Assembly (NCBI RefSeq): GCF_000571935.1
Contig: NZ_ATAX01000035.1
Location: 62,001-126,000, forward strand
DNA: 64,000 nucleotides
From: Ruminococcus flavefaciens 007c
GTDB lineage: Bacteria; Bacillota; Clostridia; Oscillospirales; Ruminococcaceae
Direction: 5' to 3'
Below are positions 16,595 through 26,048 of this stretch, one piece after another (position 1 is the first letter of the stretch; the number at the start of each line of letters is the position of its first letter). The notes under the pieces are model-generated. The model had not been told where the DNA came from and did no database searches. It saw only the letters and a program-made list of their open reading frames with translations. The position numbers were made by a program, and so were the translations under genes.

Positions 16595-19171
16595 TTCGTC
16601 CATTCTGCGGAGGCGCCACTCGTCATACTGCATTTTTGACATGAGTACCTTTCTTGGCTTAGCGCCTTCGCTTGCGCCGATAACTCCGCGCTCCTCAAGC
16701 TCGTCCATTATTCTTGCCGCTCTTGCATAGCCGAGCTTCAGCTTTCTCTGGAGCATGGATGTTGACAGCTGACCTGCCTCTACAGCTACCTTGATAGCGG
16801 CCTCTACGATGTCTTCATCACTGCCGCCGCCTGCGGATGGACTGCTGTCGGTGCTGCCGGAGCTGTTCTGAGACTGAGTCGCCATAAGCTCAACTGCTTC
16901 AGTGATCCTGGGATCAAAGTGAGCCTCGGTCTGTGCCCTTATATAGCGTACAGTCTCGCCTATGTCATCGTTTGAGGAGAAGCAGCCCTGTACACGGACG
17001 GGCTTTCCTGCACCTATTGGCATATACAGCATATCGCCGTTTCCGAGGAGCTTGTCTGCACCTGCCATATCTATAATGGTGCGGGAGTCTATCTGTGATT
17101 TTACCGAGAGAGCTATACGGCTGGGGATATTGGCCTTGATGAGTCCCGTGATGACATCGGTGGTAGGACGCTGTGTAGCTACAACAAGGTGCATTCCTGC
17201 GGCTCGTCCCATCTGGGCAAGACGGCAGATGTAGTCCTCCACGTCCTTTCCAGCCACCAGCATCATATCAGCCAGCTCGTCGATGAATACAACTATCTGC
17301 GGCATGGGGACGAGGTCGCCGTCTACCTCGGCCAGCTCGTTGTAGGAGCGGAGATCGTTAGCGCCTGCCTCCGCGAAGAGGTTGTATCGGCGCATCATCT
17401 CATTTACTGCCCAGCAAAGTGCGCCTGCCGCACGTTTGCAGTCGGTCACTATGGGTATGAGAAGATGCGGTATATTCTCAAATATCTTGAATTCTACTAT
17501 CTTGGGATCAATGAGTATGAGCTTTACCTCGTCGGGAGTTGCATTGTAGAGTATGCTCATGATTATGGAACGGGTGCAGACAGACTTACCCGAGCCCGTT
17601 GTACCTGCGATGATGACATGAGGCATTTTTGCAATATCTCCCAGTATGATATTTCCCGTGATGTCCTTGCCCACTGCAAAGGTCAGCTTGCTCTTTGATT
17701 CCCTGAATTCGGGAGAGGAAATTATCTCGCGCAGAGTTACCGTATCCTTGGTGGAGTTCGGTATCTCTATGCCCACGGCTGCCTTACCGGGGACAGGAGC
17801 TTCTATACGGACGCCCTGTGCAGCAAGGCTGAGGGCGATGTCGTCCTCCAGACCCTTTATCTTCGAGACCTTTATTCCGGGGCCCGGCTGTATCTCATAA
17901 CGTGTGATGGAAGGTCCGCGGAATATGTCCTTTATTTTTACCTCAACGCCGAAGCTCTTGAGGGTGTTCTTGATGACCTCTGCCTTCTCGCGCATTTCCT
18001 CTACGGCCTCGGCACGGTTGGAGCGTATCTCGGGGCGGGTGAGCAGATCAATGGGAGGAAGTATGTATACGGGCTTTTCCTCAATGGTCTCTTCCTCTTC
18101 TTCCTCGGGGAGTTCCTCCTCGGGAGTATCGGGCTTTCCGTCGGCAGCCTTGCTTATGAGCTGTTCAAGTCCCTCGTCGGCAGGAGCTTCTTTCTCGTCT
18201 GCGATGACCTCTTCGGTTATGGGGCTGACGGGCTCCTTTACAGGTGCGGGTGCAGGCTCTATAGCTATATCAATGGCCTTTTCCTCGGGAGTGGGCTCGC
18301 TGCTGTCATGGACTATAAGGTGATCCGTAGGCAGCGGTATATCAAGAAAATACCCGTCGGGAAGAGCCTCCACGGCTTTTTTCTGCTGTTCGGCCTTTTC
18401 CGAGGGCTTCCGCGAAGATTTTTTCGGATTTGTCATGCTTATAGCTTCAAGGTCGGCGTCGAAGTCCTTTCTTTCCCTGTCGTCGTCAAGATCGTCGTCC
18501 TCAAAGGCGTCCACGAATTCTCCGCCTATGAGCATATTCTGGAGACCGTTGACGCATTTCCCTATGAATACGAAGGGAGTTGCCAGCAACTTCAGGAAGT
18601 CCACAAGCCCCCGTCCCGAAAGGAGCATACCGAACACGAAGAACAGTACCAGTGATATGAGCCTTGCTCCCAGCTTGCCGAAGAACTTCAGCAGGGGCCC
18701 TGCTATGATAAGGCTGGAAACTCCGCCGCTTTTCAGCTTTGCTCCCTCCTCGTAGAGTATCTTGAAGTGGCCGCCGAAGGTACCTCCGGGGATACGTCCC
18801 ACGGCAAATATCTGATAGGCGGCGCTGGCAAGGAATATCATGGCGATACACCATACCGTTCTGCCGCTGATGTCCTTCCTGCTCTGCTCTGTGCCAAGCT
18901 TTATGGCTGTATATATGAGTATGACCGGTATGAGGAATGCCGCTATGCCGAACACTCCCAGTATGAGATTATGCAGTGCCAGCCAGCCCTTGCTGCCCTT
19001 TACCAGCACCATCAGGGCTGTGAGTATGCCCAGAGCGAAGAGCAGTATTGACCACAGCTGGTTGCTCTCGTTCTGAGGAGCTGTCTTTGTATTGCTTTTT
19101 ATAGGTTCCCTGCGCGGCGGTTCGGTTTTCTTATTCTTCTGAGCCGCGCTCTTTTTCTTTGCTTCTGCCAT
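16592..19171 (-). CDS. ftsK: DNA translocase FtsK/SpoIIIE
   Basis: 859 residues if started at ATG 19171 (GGAGG 6 bases upstream); ATG 19183 with AAGGA is a near equal. Four or five membrane segments in the first 190 residues, a long acidic/Pro-rich linker, then the RecA-like motor with Walker A IIAGTTGSGKSVC, Walker B IVVFIDELADMM and ATQRPTTDVITGLIKANIPSRIA. The C-terminal gamma winged helix (SMLQRKLKLGYARAARIMDELEERGVIG) should read polar DNA sequences. It pumps chromosomes at the division or sporulation septum. It follows tepA, the same neighbour pair as in Bacillus. Confidence 0.95.
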   Translation of the reverse strand: MAEAKKKSAAQKNKKTEPPRREPIKSNTKTAPQNESNQLWSILLFALGILTALMVLVKGSKGWLALHNLILGVFGIAAFLIPVILIYTAIKLGTEQSRKDISGRTVWCIAMIFLASAAYQIFAVGRIPGGTFGGHFKILYEEGAKLKSGGVSSLIIAGPLLKFFGKLGARLISLVLFFVFGMLLSGRGLVDFLKLLATPFVFIGKCVNGLQNMLIGGEFVDAFEDDDLDDDRERKDFDADLEAISMTNPKKSSRKPSEKAEQQKKAVEALPDGYFLDIPLPTDHLIVHDSSEPTPEEKAIDIAIEPAPAPVKEPVSPITEEVIADEKEAPADEGLEQLISKAADGKPDTPEEELPEEEEEETIEEKPVYILPPIDLLTRPEIRSNRAEAVEEMREKAEVIKNTLKSFGVEVKIKDIFRGPSITRYEIQPGPGIKVSKIKGLEDDIALSLAAQGVRIEAPVPGKAAVGIEIPNSTKDTVTLREIISSPEFRESKSKLTFAVGKDITGNIILGDIAKMPHVIIAGTTGSGKSVCTRSIIMSILYNATPDEVKLILIDPKIVEFKIFENIPHLLIPIVTDCKRAAGALCWAVNEMMRRYNLFAEAGANDLRSYNELAEVDGDLVPMPQIVVFIDELADMMLVAGKDVEDYICRLAQMGRAAGMHLVVATQRPTTDVITGLIKANIPSRIALSVKSQIDSRTIIDMAGADKLLGNGDMLYMPIGAGKPVRVQGCFSSNDDIGETVRYIRAQTEAHFDPRITEAVELMATQSQNSSGSTDSSPSAGGGSDEDIVEAAIKVAVEAGQLSTSMLQRKLKLGYARAARIMDELEERGVIGASEGAKPRKVLMSKMQYDEWRLRRMDE

Positions 19172-19227
19172 TTCTGCCTCCATTTTGTTCCTTATGTACT
19201 GTGCCGTATGTAAAGGCACAGCTGCGG

Positions 19228-19938
19228 TCAGTCCGCATATCTTTTTTCTGTATTTTCTATCATATGGTAAAGACAGTCCATTGCGTCGCCCAGACTTCCG
19301 AGGCTGTCGATAAGTCCGAGTTCTACCGCCTTGCTGCCTTCTATAACACTGCCCACATCCAGGACAAGCTCCTCTGTGTTCATCATAAGTCTGCGGAGCT
19401 CATCTTCACGGATACGGCTGTTCCGTGTGATGAAGCTTACTATCCTGTCCTGCATCTTGTCGAAATAGGAGAGAGTCTGGGGCACTCCGAGAACTGTGCC
19501 GTTCATGCGGACGGGATGGATAGTCATTGAAGCCGTAGGAACGATGAATGACCGCTTTGCGCTGACGGCAAGGGGCACTCCTATGGAATGGCCGCCGCCT
19601 ACTACAAGAGATACCGTGGGAGTTTTCATGCCCGCGATGATCTCTGCCAGAGCAAGCCCTGCTTCCACGTCTCCGCCTGCGGTATTCAGTATTATGAGCA
19701 GTCCCTCAACGCTCCTGTCCTGCTCGATGGCTACCAGAGCGGGGATTATATGTTCATATTTGGTGGTCTTGTTCTGCTCTGCCAGGACATAATGCCCTTC
19801 TATCTGTCCTATGACCGACAGACAGTGTATCAGATGCCGTGAGTTCTTCGGCACCGACTGACCGTTATCACGGGCGAGCTCGGCTTCGTACAGCATCTCT
19901 TCGGCGGGGGAACAGTCTTTTTCCTTTTCGTCTGACAT
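19228..19938 (-). CDS. tepA: ClpP-like serine protease TepA
   Basis: 236 residues. ClpP fold with LLIILNTAGGDVEAGLALAEII, the nucleophile region VVGGGHSIGVPLAVSA and the catalytic histidine block ASMTIHPVRMNG. It differs from housekeeping ClpP (GGHS instead of GxAAS) and matches the translocation-enhancing protein group, found beside spoIIIE/ftsK. In Bacillus it is membrane-associated and influences protein export and prespore signal-peptide degradation. Own promoter at 19992-20020. Confidence 0.85.
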   Translation of the reverse strand: MSDEKEKDCSPAEEMLYEAELARDNGQSVPKNSRHLIHCLSVIGQIEGHYVLAEQNKTTKYEHIIPALVAIEQDRSVEGLLIILNTAGGDVEAGLALAEIIAGMKTPTVSLVVGGGHSIGVPLAVSAKRSFIVPTASMTIHPVRMNGTVLGVPQTLSYFDKMQDRIVSFITRNSRIREDELRRLMMNTEELVLDVGSVIEGSKAVELGLIDSLGSLGDAMDCLYHMIENTEKRYAD

Positions 19939-19991
19939 ATATACACCTCCGAAAGCTATTCTGCGCAGCTTTCGTGAGCGTATACATTATT

Positions 19992-20020
19992 ATTATATAC
20001 TTATGCTGACTAAAAGTCAA
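19992..20020 (-). promoter_or_regulatory. Sigma-A promoter of tepA-ftsK
   Basis: Minus strand TTGACT (20015-20020), 17 bases, TATAAT (19992-19997). Divergent from the GH9 promoter at 20078. Confidence 0.85.
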
Positions 20021-20077
20021 TACCGCAGCAATGGGTGTACTTTTTCGTGGGCTTTTGTGAAAAATGTTGTTTTCATC

Positions 20078-20106
20078 TTGACAAACCCTGGGTTTTATTG
20101 TATAGT
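20078..20106 (+). promoter_or_regulatory. Sigma-A promoter of the first GH9 gene
   Basis: TTGACA (20078-20083), 17 bases, TATAGT (20101-20106). Followed at 20110 by GATGTATAGGT, identical in sequence and offset to the pectinase promoter at 6187. Leader about 60 bases to the ATG. Confidence 0.85.
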
Positions 20107-20171
20107 TAAGATGTATAGGTACGGCATATTGCTGTATCTCAAAAAAATTAATACGAGAGGGGTATTAAAAA

Positions 20172-22643
20172 ATGATAATCAAAAAGTTAACGGCAGCAGT
20201 TTCTGCACTGGCTATGTCAGCAGGTATACTGGCATATATGCCCGCAGGCACAGAGGGCGGTATCACAACAGCTGATGCAGCTTCAAAGTATAATTACGCA
20301 GAGGCTCTTCAGAAGTCAATGTTCTTCTATGAGGTACAGCAGGCAGGCAAGCTTCCTGACTGGAACTATGTAACATGGAGAGCCGATTCTATGGTGAACG
20401 AGAAGGGTGAAGAGACAGATGTCTGCAAGGGCGGCTGGTTCGACGCAGGCGACCACTTCAAGTTTACTCTTACAAACGCATATTCCGCTTCAATTCTTGC
20501 ATGGGGCTACCTTGAGTACCAGGATGCAGTTGAAAAGCAGGGACTGGGCGAGATTTACCGCAACAACGTACAGTGGGGACTCGATTACCTCATGCAGTGC
20601 GACAGAGGCGATAAGATAATCGGTACTATCGGCGACTTCAAGGGCGGCTCTACCGACCATAACATCTGGTGCAGCGCAGAGGTATACCTCCGCAAGCATC
20701 ATCTCAACAACGGCGACTGGAACCGTCCTTATGACGAGATAGCAGATTCCACTACAATGGCTCTCAGTGCAGCTGCACTGGCAGAGGGCTATCTTATGTT
20801 CAAGGATACCCAGCCCGACAAGGCAAAGGCTTATCTTGACCAGGCAAAGACCTACTTCAAGACAGCTGATAAGATAAGAAAGAACCAGAACGGCGCTATG
20901 GCCGATATGTACAAGCCTTCCTCATGGGTAGATGACTGTATGTATGCAGCTATCTGGCTTTACAGAGCTACAGGCGATGAGAGCTACATGGCCAAGGTAA
21001 AGAGCGATTATATCCCCAATTTCCCGCTGGAAGAGCAGTCCACCACCCGCAAGTACACCTGGGGCTTATGCTGGGATGATACTTCACAGGCAGCTGCTCT
21101 CCTCTATGCTCAGGAGACAGGCGACACGGAGTGGATCGATCACGTTTCGCACCACCTTGATTACTGGATAGACGGTTACGGCGGAAAGAAGATCGCTTAT
21201 ACTCCCGACGGTATGGCTTGGCTCTTCAGCTGGGGCCCTGCACGTCACGTAAGTGCTACTGCATGGCTGGCTCAGCTTGCCTGCGATACTATCTTCAAGG
21301 ATGACGCTTCACTGACCAAGAAGTACAATGAATGGGCTAAGGGACAGATGGACTATATCTTCGGCGATAACGGCCTGAAGATGAGCTATGTTCTCGGTAT
21401 GGGCGACAAGCAGCCTACTGCTTTCCACCACAGAACAGCTTCGGGTATCCACGATGACCACTGGAACGAGCTCGGACAGGCTACAGGCGGTGCAGAGGGC
21501 TGGCAGACAGAGTATGCTCATACTCTCTACGGCGCTCTCGTAGGCGGTCCCGACCAGACAGGTAAGTACATAAATCAGGTATCAAAATATGAGTACTCAG
21601 AGGTAGCTATCGACTACAACGCAGGCTATACAGCAGCTCTCTGCGCCCTCGTTGACGATTACAGCGGAACTACCGATCCTTCATTCCCGCCCACAGAAAC
21701 TCCGACATGGGCTGAGTGGGAGATAGCAGCTGTTCTCAACGGCAGCGGCGACAGCTATACAGAGATCAAAGCATGGGCTATGAACCACACAGCATGGCCT
21801 GCAAGAGTTGCAAAGGATATTGAGTATCGTTATTACTTTGATATATCCGAGGCCATTGCAAAGGGACTTTCTGCCGACGATATAAAGGTCGAGGGCAAGT
21901 CACAGCAGTACAGCAAGGGGGAGCAGGGCTATGCAGAAGTTTCAGGTCCTTACAAGTATGAGGGAGATCCTACAGGAAATACCTACTATGCTCTCATCAA
22001 GTTCGAGGACGGCAGAGCTATACAGCCTACCGGCCAGAGCGAGCACAGAGATGAGGTACAGTTCAGAGTATCAGTTCCCGATGCTATCGACGGACAGTCC
22101 ACAAAGGGTGCATGGGATCCTACGAACGACTGGTCTTACAAGGGCGGTATCTCCAAGGATGCAGACCTCAAGAAGGATAATTCTCTCAATAAGCAGATAA
22201 CAATGTATGTTGACGGCAAGCTGGTATGGGGTACTGAGCCCGACGGCACAGAGCCCGAGCCATATTCAGTTCCCGGCAAGGCTCCTGTGAGTAATACAAC
22301 CACAACAAGCACAGTCACAACAACAAGTACAACCACCACAACAACAACTTCAACAAGCACAACTTCAACAACAAGCTCAACTCCTGCGCAGCTGCCTGAG
22401 ATCAACTGGGGAGACACTAACATGGACGGCAAGGTCGATCTTGCAGACGCTGTTCTTATAATGCAGGCTCTGGCTAACCCCAATAAGTACGGTATCGACG
22501 GTACTTATGAGAAGCATATCACAAGACAGGGTCAGCTCAACGGCGACGTTGATCAGTCTACAAAGGGACTCACAGGCGACGACGCAGTTACCATTCAGGA
22601 ATATCTTTTAAAGCTTATCCCTTCACTTCCTAAAACAAATTAA
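20172..22643 (+). CDS. Cellulosomal GH9 endoglucanase with CBM3c-like module and dockerin
   Basis: 823 residues; GAGAGGGGT precedes the ATG. Signal peptide to about residue 37; GH9 catalytic domain about 38-495 with the base/metal Asp pair in WFDAGDHF (D91, D94), FHHRTASG and the general acid in SEVAIDYNAG (E477). Residues about 508-690 resemble the CBM3c that is typically tightly attached to processive GH9 enzymes (WEIAAVLNGSGDSYTEIKAW, VEFRV-like strands). A Thr/Ser linker and a dockerin (about 745-816; [14 protein letters not shown] and a second half NGDVDQSTKGLTGDDA with a short insertion) follow. Predicted to hydrolyse cellulose extracellularly as part of a cellulosome. The GH9-CBM3c order indicates the processive theme; this is family knowledge. 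Confidence 0.93.
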   Translation: MIIKKLTAAVSALAMSAGILAYMPAGTEGGITTADAASKYNYAEALQKSMFFYEVQQAGKLPDWNYVTWRADSMVNEKGEETDVCKGGWFDAGDHFKFTLTNAYSASILAWGYLEYQDAVEKQGLGEIYRNNVQWGLDYLMQCDRGDKIIGTIGDFKGGSTDHNIWCSAEVYLRKHHLNNGDWNRPYDEIADSTTMALSAAALAEGYLMFKDTQPDKAKAYLDQAKTYFKTADKIRKNQNGAMADMYKPSSWVDDCMYAAIWLYRATGDESYMAKVKSDYIPNFPLEEQSTTRKYTWGLCWDDTSQAAALLYAQETGDTEWIDHVSHHLDYWIDGYGGKKIAYTPDGMAWLFSWGPARHVSATAWLAQLACDTIFKDDASLTKKYNEWAKGQMDYIFGDNGLKMSYVLGMGDKQPTAFHHRTASGIHDDHWNELGQATGGAEGWQTEYAHTLYGALVGGPDQTGKYINQVSKYEYSEVAIDYNAGYTAALCALVDDYSGTTDPSFPPTETPTWAEWEIAAVLNGSGDSYTEIKAWAMNHTAWPARVAKDIEYRYYFDISEAIAKGLSADDIKVEGKSQQYSKGEQGYAEVSGPYKYEGDPTGNTYYALIKFEDGRAIQPTGQSEHRDEVQFRVSVPDAIDGQSTKGAWDPTNDWSYKGGISKDADLKKDNSLNKQITMYVDGKLVWGTEPDGTEPEPYSVPGKAPVSNTTTTSTVTTTSTTTTTTTSTSTTSTTSSTPAQLPEINWGDTNMDGKVDLADAVLIMQALANPNKYGIDGTYEKHITRQGQLNGDVDQSTKGLTGDDAVTIQEYLLKLIPSLPKTN

Positions 22644-22659
22644 TTAATTCATATTTTAG

Positions 22660-22694
22660 AAATAAGAGGAAATTCGTTTCCTCTTATTTTTTTT
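22660..22694 (+). terminator. Intrinsic terminator after the first GH9 gene
   Basis: AAATAAGAGGAAA, loop TTCG, TTTCCTCTTATTT, then a T-tract of about eight. Perfect 13-bp stem. Confidence 0.95.
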
Positions 22695-22763
22695 AGCTTT
22701 TTGTCAATCTGCACAATATTGTTTTATCGCCATTAGGAAAATGAACGAATTTCCAGAAAACTA

Positions 22764-22792
22764 TTTACTTTTTTTTTTCGATATAATATAAT
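22764..22792 (+). promoter_or_regulatory. Promoter of the CBM4-GH9 gene and structured leader
   Basis: TTTACT (22764-22769), 17 bases, TATAAT (22787-22792); a second overlapping TATAAT starts at 22782. The leader to the ATG at 22928 is about 125 bases, longer than for the other cellulases, and can form hairpins such as GTTC-TGTTC-GAAC near 22820 and a long-range GTGCA/TGCAC pairing (22813 with 22878). Confidence 0.7.
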
Positions 22793-22927
22793 ATGATTGA
22801 TGAGTCGGGATTAGTGCAGGTTCTGTTCGAACACTCGATTTATCGCTGATTAACACGATATAACCGCGATGTTTGCACTGGCATTGCGTTATAAACTTAT
22901 ATTCAAATTTTCAGGGAGGGTATTCAA

Positions 22928-25900
22928 ATGCACAAGAAAATTGCAAAAGCAGTTACAAGCAGCCTTATGGCAGCATCAATGGTTGCTTCAAGCGTGGCAG
23001 CTCTCGTTCCGATGAGCGCATCAGCAGGCAACTGTCTTGGTCAGAACGACTTCGATGACGGAGTTGGTCTTCCTTGGCATATCTGCGTAACAAACCCCGC
23101 AGAGCAGAAGTTCGACATGAAGGGCGGTACATATAACTGTACTATCGTTAACCCCGGCGGAGAGAAGCGCGGCGGTGACTCAAGATGGGACTGTCAGTTC
23201 AGACACAGAAGTCTCCATATCGAAAAGGGACATCACTATACAATTCACTGGGAAGTTGACGCTTCCAGCGCTGGTGAGCTTCACACACACATCCACAGAC
23301 TCAGCGGTTCAGGCGACGGTGCTTGGCAGGATAACGCAGAGCAGTGGGATAAGGGCTGGGACAACGTAAAGATCTCAAAGGGTAAGAATGAGTTCGATTC
23401 AGAGTTCACAGCAAAGGAAACTCTCGAGGTTGCTGAGTGGGCATTCCATTACGGTGGCGCAGGCCCATACCAGACACAGGATTGTTTCCCTGAGGGAACA
23501 ACCCTTAAGTTCGATAACATGAAGCTTGAGTGTTCAGACTGTGGAGATACTTACAAGGATGAGAAGAGCACACCTTGTCTTTGGGATCCTTCCAATGAGC
23601 TCGGCGTTGTTACTCCTCGTAGTGACGTAAGAATCAACCAGGTTGGTTACTTCACAAACGCTCGTAAGCTTGCTACTTATGCTACAAGCGATAGCAAGTC
23701 TGCTGTTTCGTTCACAGTAAAGAAGAACGGTACAGCTGTTTACACCGGCACAGGTAAGGTTATCGGCATGGATAAGGATGCCGGCGACTACTGCCAGATC
23801 CTCGACTTCTCAGAGGTTAAGGAGCCCGGTACATACACAATCGAAGTTGACGATACTTCAAATACATTCCTCAATCCTAAGACAAAGGAAACATACAAGA
23901 AGTACATCAGCCATGAGTTCAAGATCGGTGACGACGTTTACGAAGGCATCGTTAAGGACGCTATGAACTACTTCTATCAGAACCGTTCAGGTATGGACAT
24001 CGAGAGCGCTTACATCACTTCTCACAATGAGAAGGACGACGCTAAGAAGCTTGCTCACCAGGGCGGTCACTATCCTAACGATAATGCGTATGTTCAGCCT
24101 AAGTGGCAGAAGTCTTACGGTCAGGAATTCGACGGTGATACATCCGTTACTGTTGACTGCGTAGGCGGTTGGTACGATGCCGGTGACCACGGTAAGTACG
24201 TTGTTAACGGCGGTATCTCTGTATGGACTCTCCAGAATATGTATGAGAGATCCAAGGTTCAGGGTACAGATGCAAAGTGGGCTGACGGAAAGACAATGTC
24301 TATTCCTCAGAACTACAGCGTTGGTAATATCAAGTTTGACGGCACAGGTTCTCCTGATGTCCTTGATGAAGCAAGAGTTGAGCTCGAGTGGATGTTCAAC
24401 ATGATCGTTACATCTAAGGATAAGCATTGGGGTTCAAAGTGCGAGAATCTTGTATACCACAAGATGCACGACCACAAGTGGACAGGTCTTGCTACAAAGC
24501 CTTGGGACTACGCAGGCGAGAAGCTTGCTGACGGTTCCGACGGTTGGAATACAACTCGTATAGTTAAGCCTCCTACGTATGCAGCTACACTCAATATGAT
24601 CGCTTGTGCTGCACAGGCTTCACGTCTCTGGAAGGGTATCGATGATTCCTTCTCAGCTAAGTGCCTTGAGAAGGCTGAGACTTCATGGAAGGCTATGATG
24701 GCTAAGAAGTCAAGCTGGTACGGCGTTGACCTTGGTAAGGATGCTTGGGAGAAGGATCCTCAGTTCGCTCCTCTCGATCAGGCTATCGGCGGCGGCGGCT
24801 ACGGCGATACATACGTAGACGACGATGCTTACTGGGCAGCTTGTGAGCTCTTCTCAACAACAGGTGACGAAGAGTACTACAACTTCCTCAAGGATTACAA
24901 GAACATCCACGAGGGTGACGGCCACGATAAGGCATTCGACATCACTACCAGCCTCGGCGGCGGTGAGAACAACGGTTCATTCAGCTCATTCAACTGGGGC
25001 TGTACAGCTGGTCTCGGTACTGTAACACTCTTACTCAGCGATAAGGTATCTGCTGAGGATAAGGCTACAGTTGAGGCTAATATCAAGAAGTGTGCTGATA
25101 CATACGTTGCTTTCGAGGACGGCGCTACAAACGGTATGGGTATTCCTTACAAGGGAACTACATTTACTGATGAAATCAACTGCCCCGGTGAAGTAATCGA
25201 GGGTTATGAGTGGGGTTCAAACTCATTCGTTATCAATAACGCTATCGTTATGGCTTATGCTTACGATATCTCACATGATGCTAAGTACTTCAACGGTGCT
25301 GTTTCAGCTCTCGACTACATCTTCGGACGTAACGGTCTCGGATTCTCATTCGTTACCGGTTACGGTACATATCATTCAAATAATCCTCACCACAGATACT
25401 GGTCTTACGAGCTTGACCACAGCTTCCCGATGGCTCCTTCAGGAGTTATGTCCGGTGGTTGCGGCGCAGGCCTCCAGGATCCTTATGTTGGCGGTCTCGG
25501 CTACGAGAGAGGTAAGACTGCTTCACAGAAGTGCTTCGTTGACTCTATCGAAGCTTGGTCTGTTAACGAGGTTACCATCAACTGGAATGCTCCTTTTGCT
25601 TGGGCTATGGCATTCTTTGATGATGAGGCTCCTTTATTCCCGAAGAAGGACGATGTTCAGACAACAACCACAACTACAACTACAACAGCTCCTATAACAA
25701 CAACAACTACACAGGGTGGCGGCGACGTTACTGTTACACTCTGGGGCGATGCTAACTGTGACGGAACTGTTGACCTTGCAGACGCTATCCTCATCATGCA
25801 GTCACTTGCTAACCCCAACAAGTACGGCATCGGCGGCACAGCTGCTAAGCCTCTTACAAAGCAGGGCCAGGCAAATGCAGATGTTGATACATCTACAAAG

Positions 25901-25978
25901 GGCCTCACAGGTGATGACGCTGTTAAGATCCAGGAGTACCTCCTCAAGAAGGTTGCTTCTCTCGATCCTACTAAGTAA
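22928..25978 (+). CDS. Cellulosomal CBM4-Ig-GH9 cellulase with dockerin
   Basis: 1016 residues; GGGAGGGT precedes the ATG. Signal peptide ends at SASA (about residue 33); CBM4-like jelly roll about 35-205; CelD-type Ig-like domain about 235-325 (VRINQVGYFTNARKLATYAT); GH9 domain about 335-905 with GGWYDAGDHGKY (D417, D420) and the acid E881 in NEVTINWNAPF; short Thr linker; dockerin about 938-1010. This CBM4-Ig-GH9 order is typical of GH9 theme-D exo- or processive cellulases. Codon choice differs from most neighbours: GCT, GTT, GGT and CTT dominate, as in the ribosomal protein genes here, suggesting very high expression. Single-gene transcript, with its own promoter and terminator. Confidence 0.94.
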   Translation: MHKKIAKAVTSSLMAASMVASSVAALVPMSASAGNCLGQNDFDDGVGLPWHICVTNPAEQKFDMKGGTYNCTIVNPGGEKRGGDSRWDCQFRHRSLHIEKGHHYTIHWEVDASSAGELHTHIHRLSGSGDGAWQDNAEQWDKGWDNVKISKGKNEFDSEFTAKETLEVAEWAFHYGGAGPYQTQDCFPEGTTLKFDNMKLECSDCGDTYKDEKSTPCLWDPSNELGVVTPRSDVRINQVGYFTNARKLATYATSDSKSAVSFTVKKNGTAVYTGTGKVIGMDKDAGDYCQILDFSEVKEPGTYTIEVDDTSNTFLNPKTKETYKKYISHEFKIGDDVYEGIVKDAMNYFYQNRSGMDIESAYITSHNEKDDAKKLAHQGGHYPNDNAYVQPKWQKSYGQEFDGDTSVTVDCVGGWYDAGDHGKYVVNGGISVWTLQNMYERSKVQGTDAKWADGKTMSIPQNYSVGNIKFDGTGSPDVLDEARVELEWMFNMIVTSKDKHWGSKCENLVYHKMHDHKWTGLATKPWDYAGEKLADGSDGWNTTRIVKPPTYAATLNMIACAAQASRLWKGIDDSFSAKCLEKAETSWKAMMAKKSSWYGVDLGKDAWEKDPQFAPLDQAIGGGGYGDTYVDDDAYWAACELFSTTGDEEYYNFLKDYKNIHEGDGHDKAFDITTSLGGGENNGSFSSFNWGCTAGLGTVTLLLSDKVSAEDKATVEANIKKCADTYVAFEDGATNGMGIPYKGTTFTDEINCPGEVIEGYEWGSNSFVINNAIVMAYAYDISHDAKYFNGAVSALDYIFGRNGLGFSFVTGYGTYHSNNPHHRYWSYELDHSFPMAPSGVMSGGCGAGLQDPYVGGLGYERGKTASQKCFVDSIEAWSVNEVTINWNAPFAWAMAFFDDEAPLFPKKDDVQTTTTTTTTTAPITTTTTQGGGDVTVTLWGDANCDGTVDLADAILIMQSLANPNKYGIGGTAAKPLTKQGQANADVDTSTKGLTGDDAVKIQEYLLKKVASLDPTK

Positions 25979-25999
25979 TCACTGAATTACAAAAATATG

Positions 26000-26028
26000 A
26001 AGCGGCGCCTTTGCGCCGCTTTGTTTTT
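26000..26028 (+). terminator. Intrinsic terminator after the CBM4-GH9 gene
   Basis: AAGCGGCGC, loop CTTT, GCGCCGCTT, then TTGTTTTT. GC-rich stem with a U-tract. Confidence 0.93.
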
Positions 26029-26048
26029 AACTGACAGGAGGGAATATT

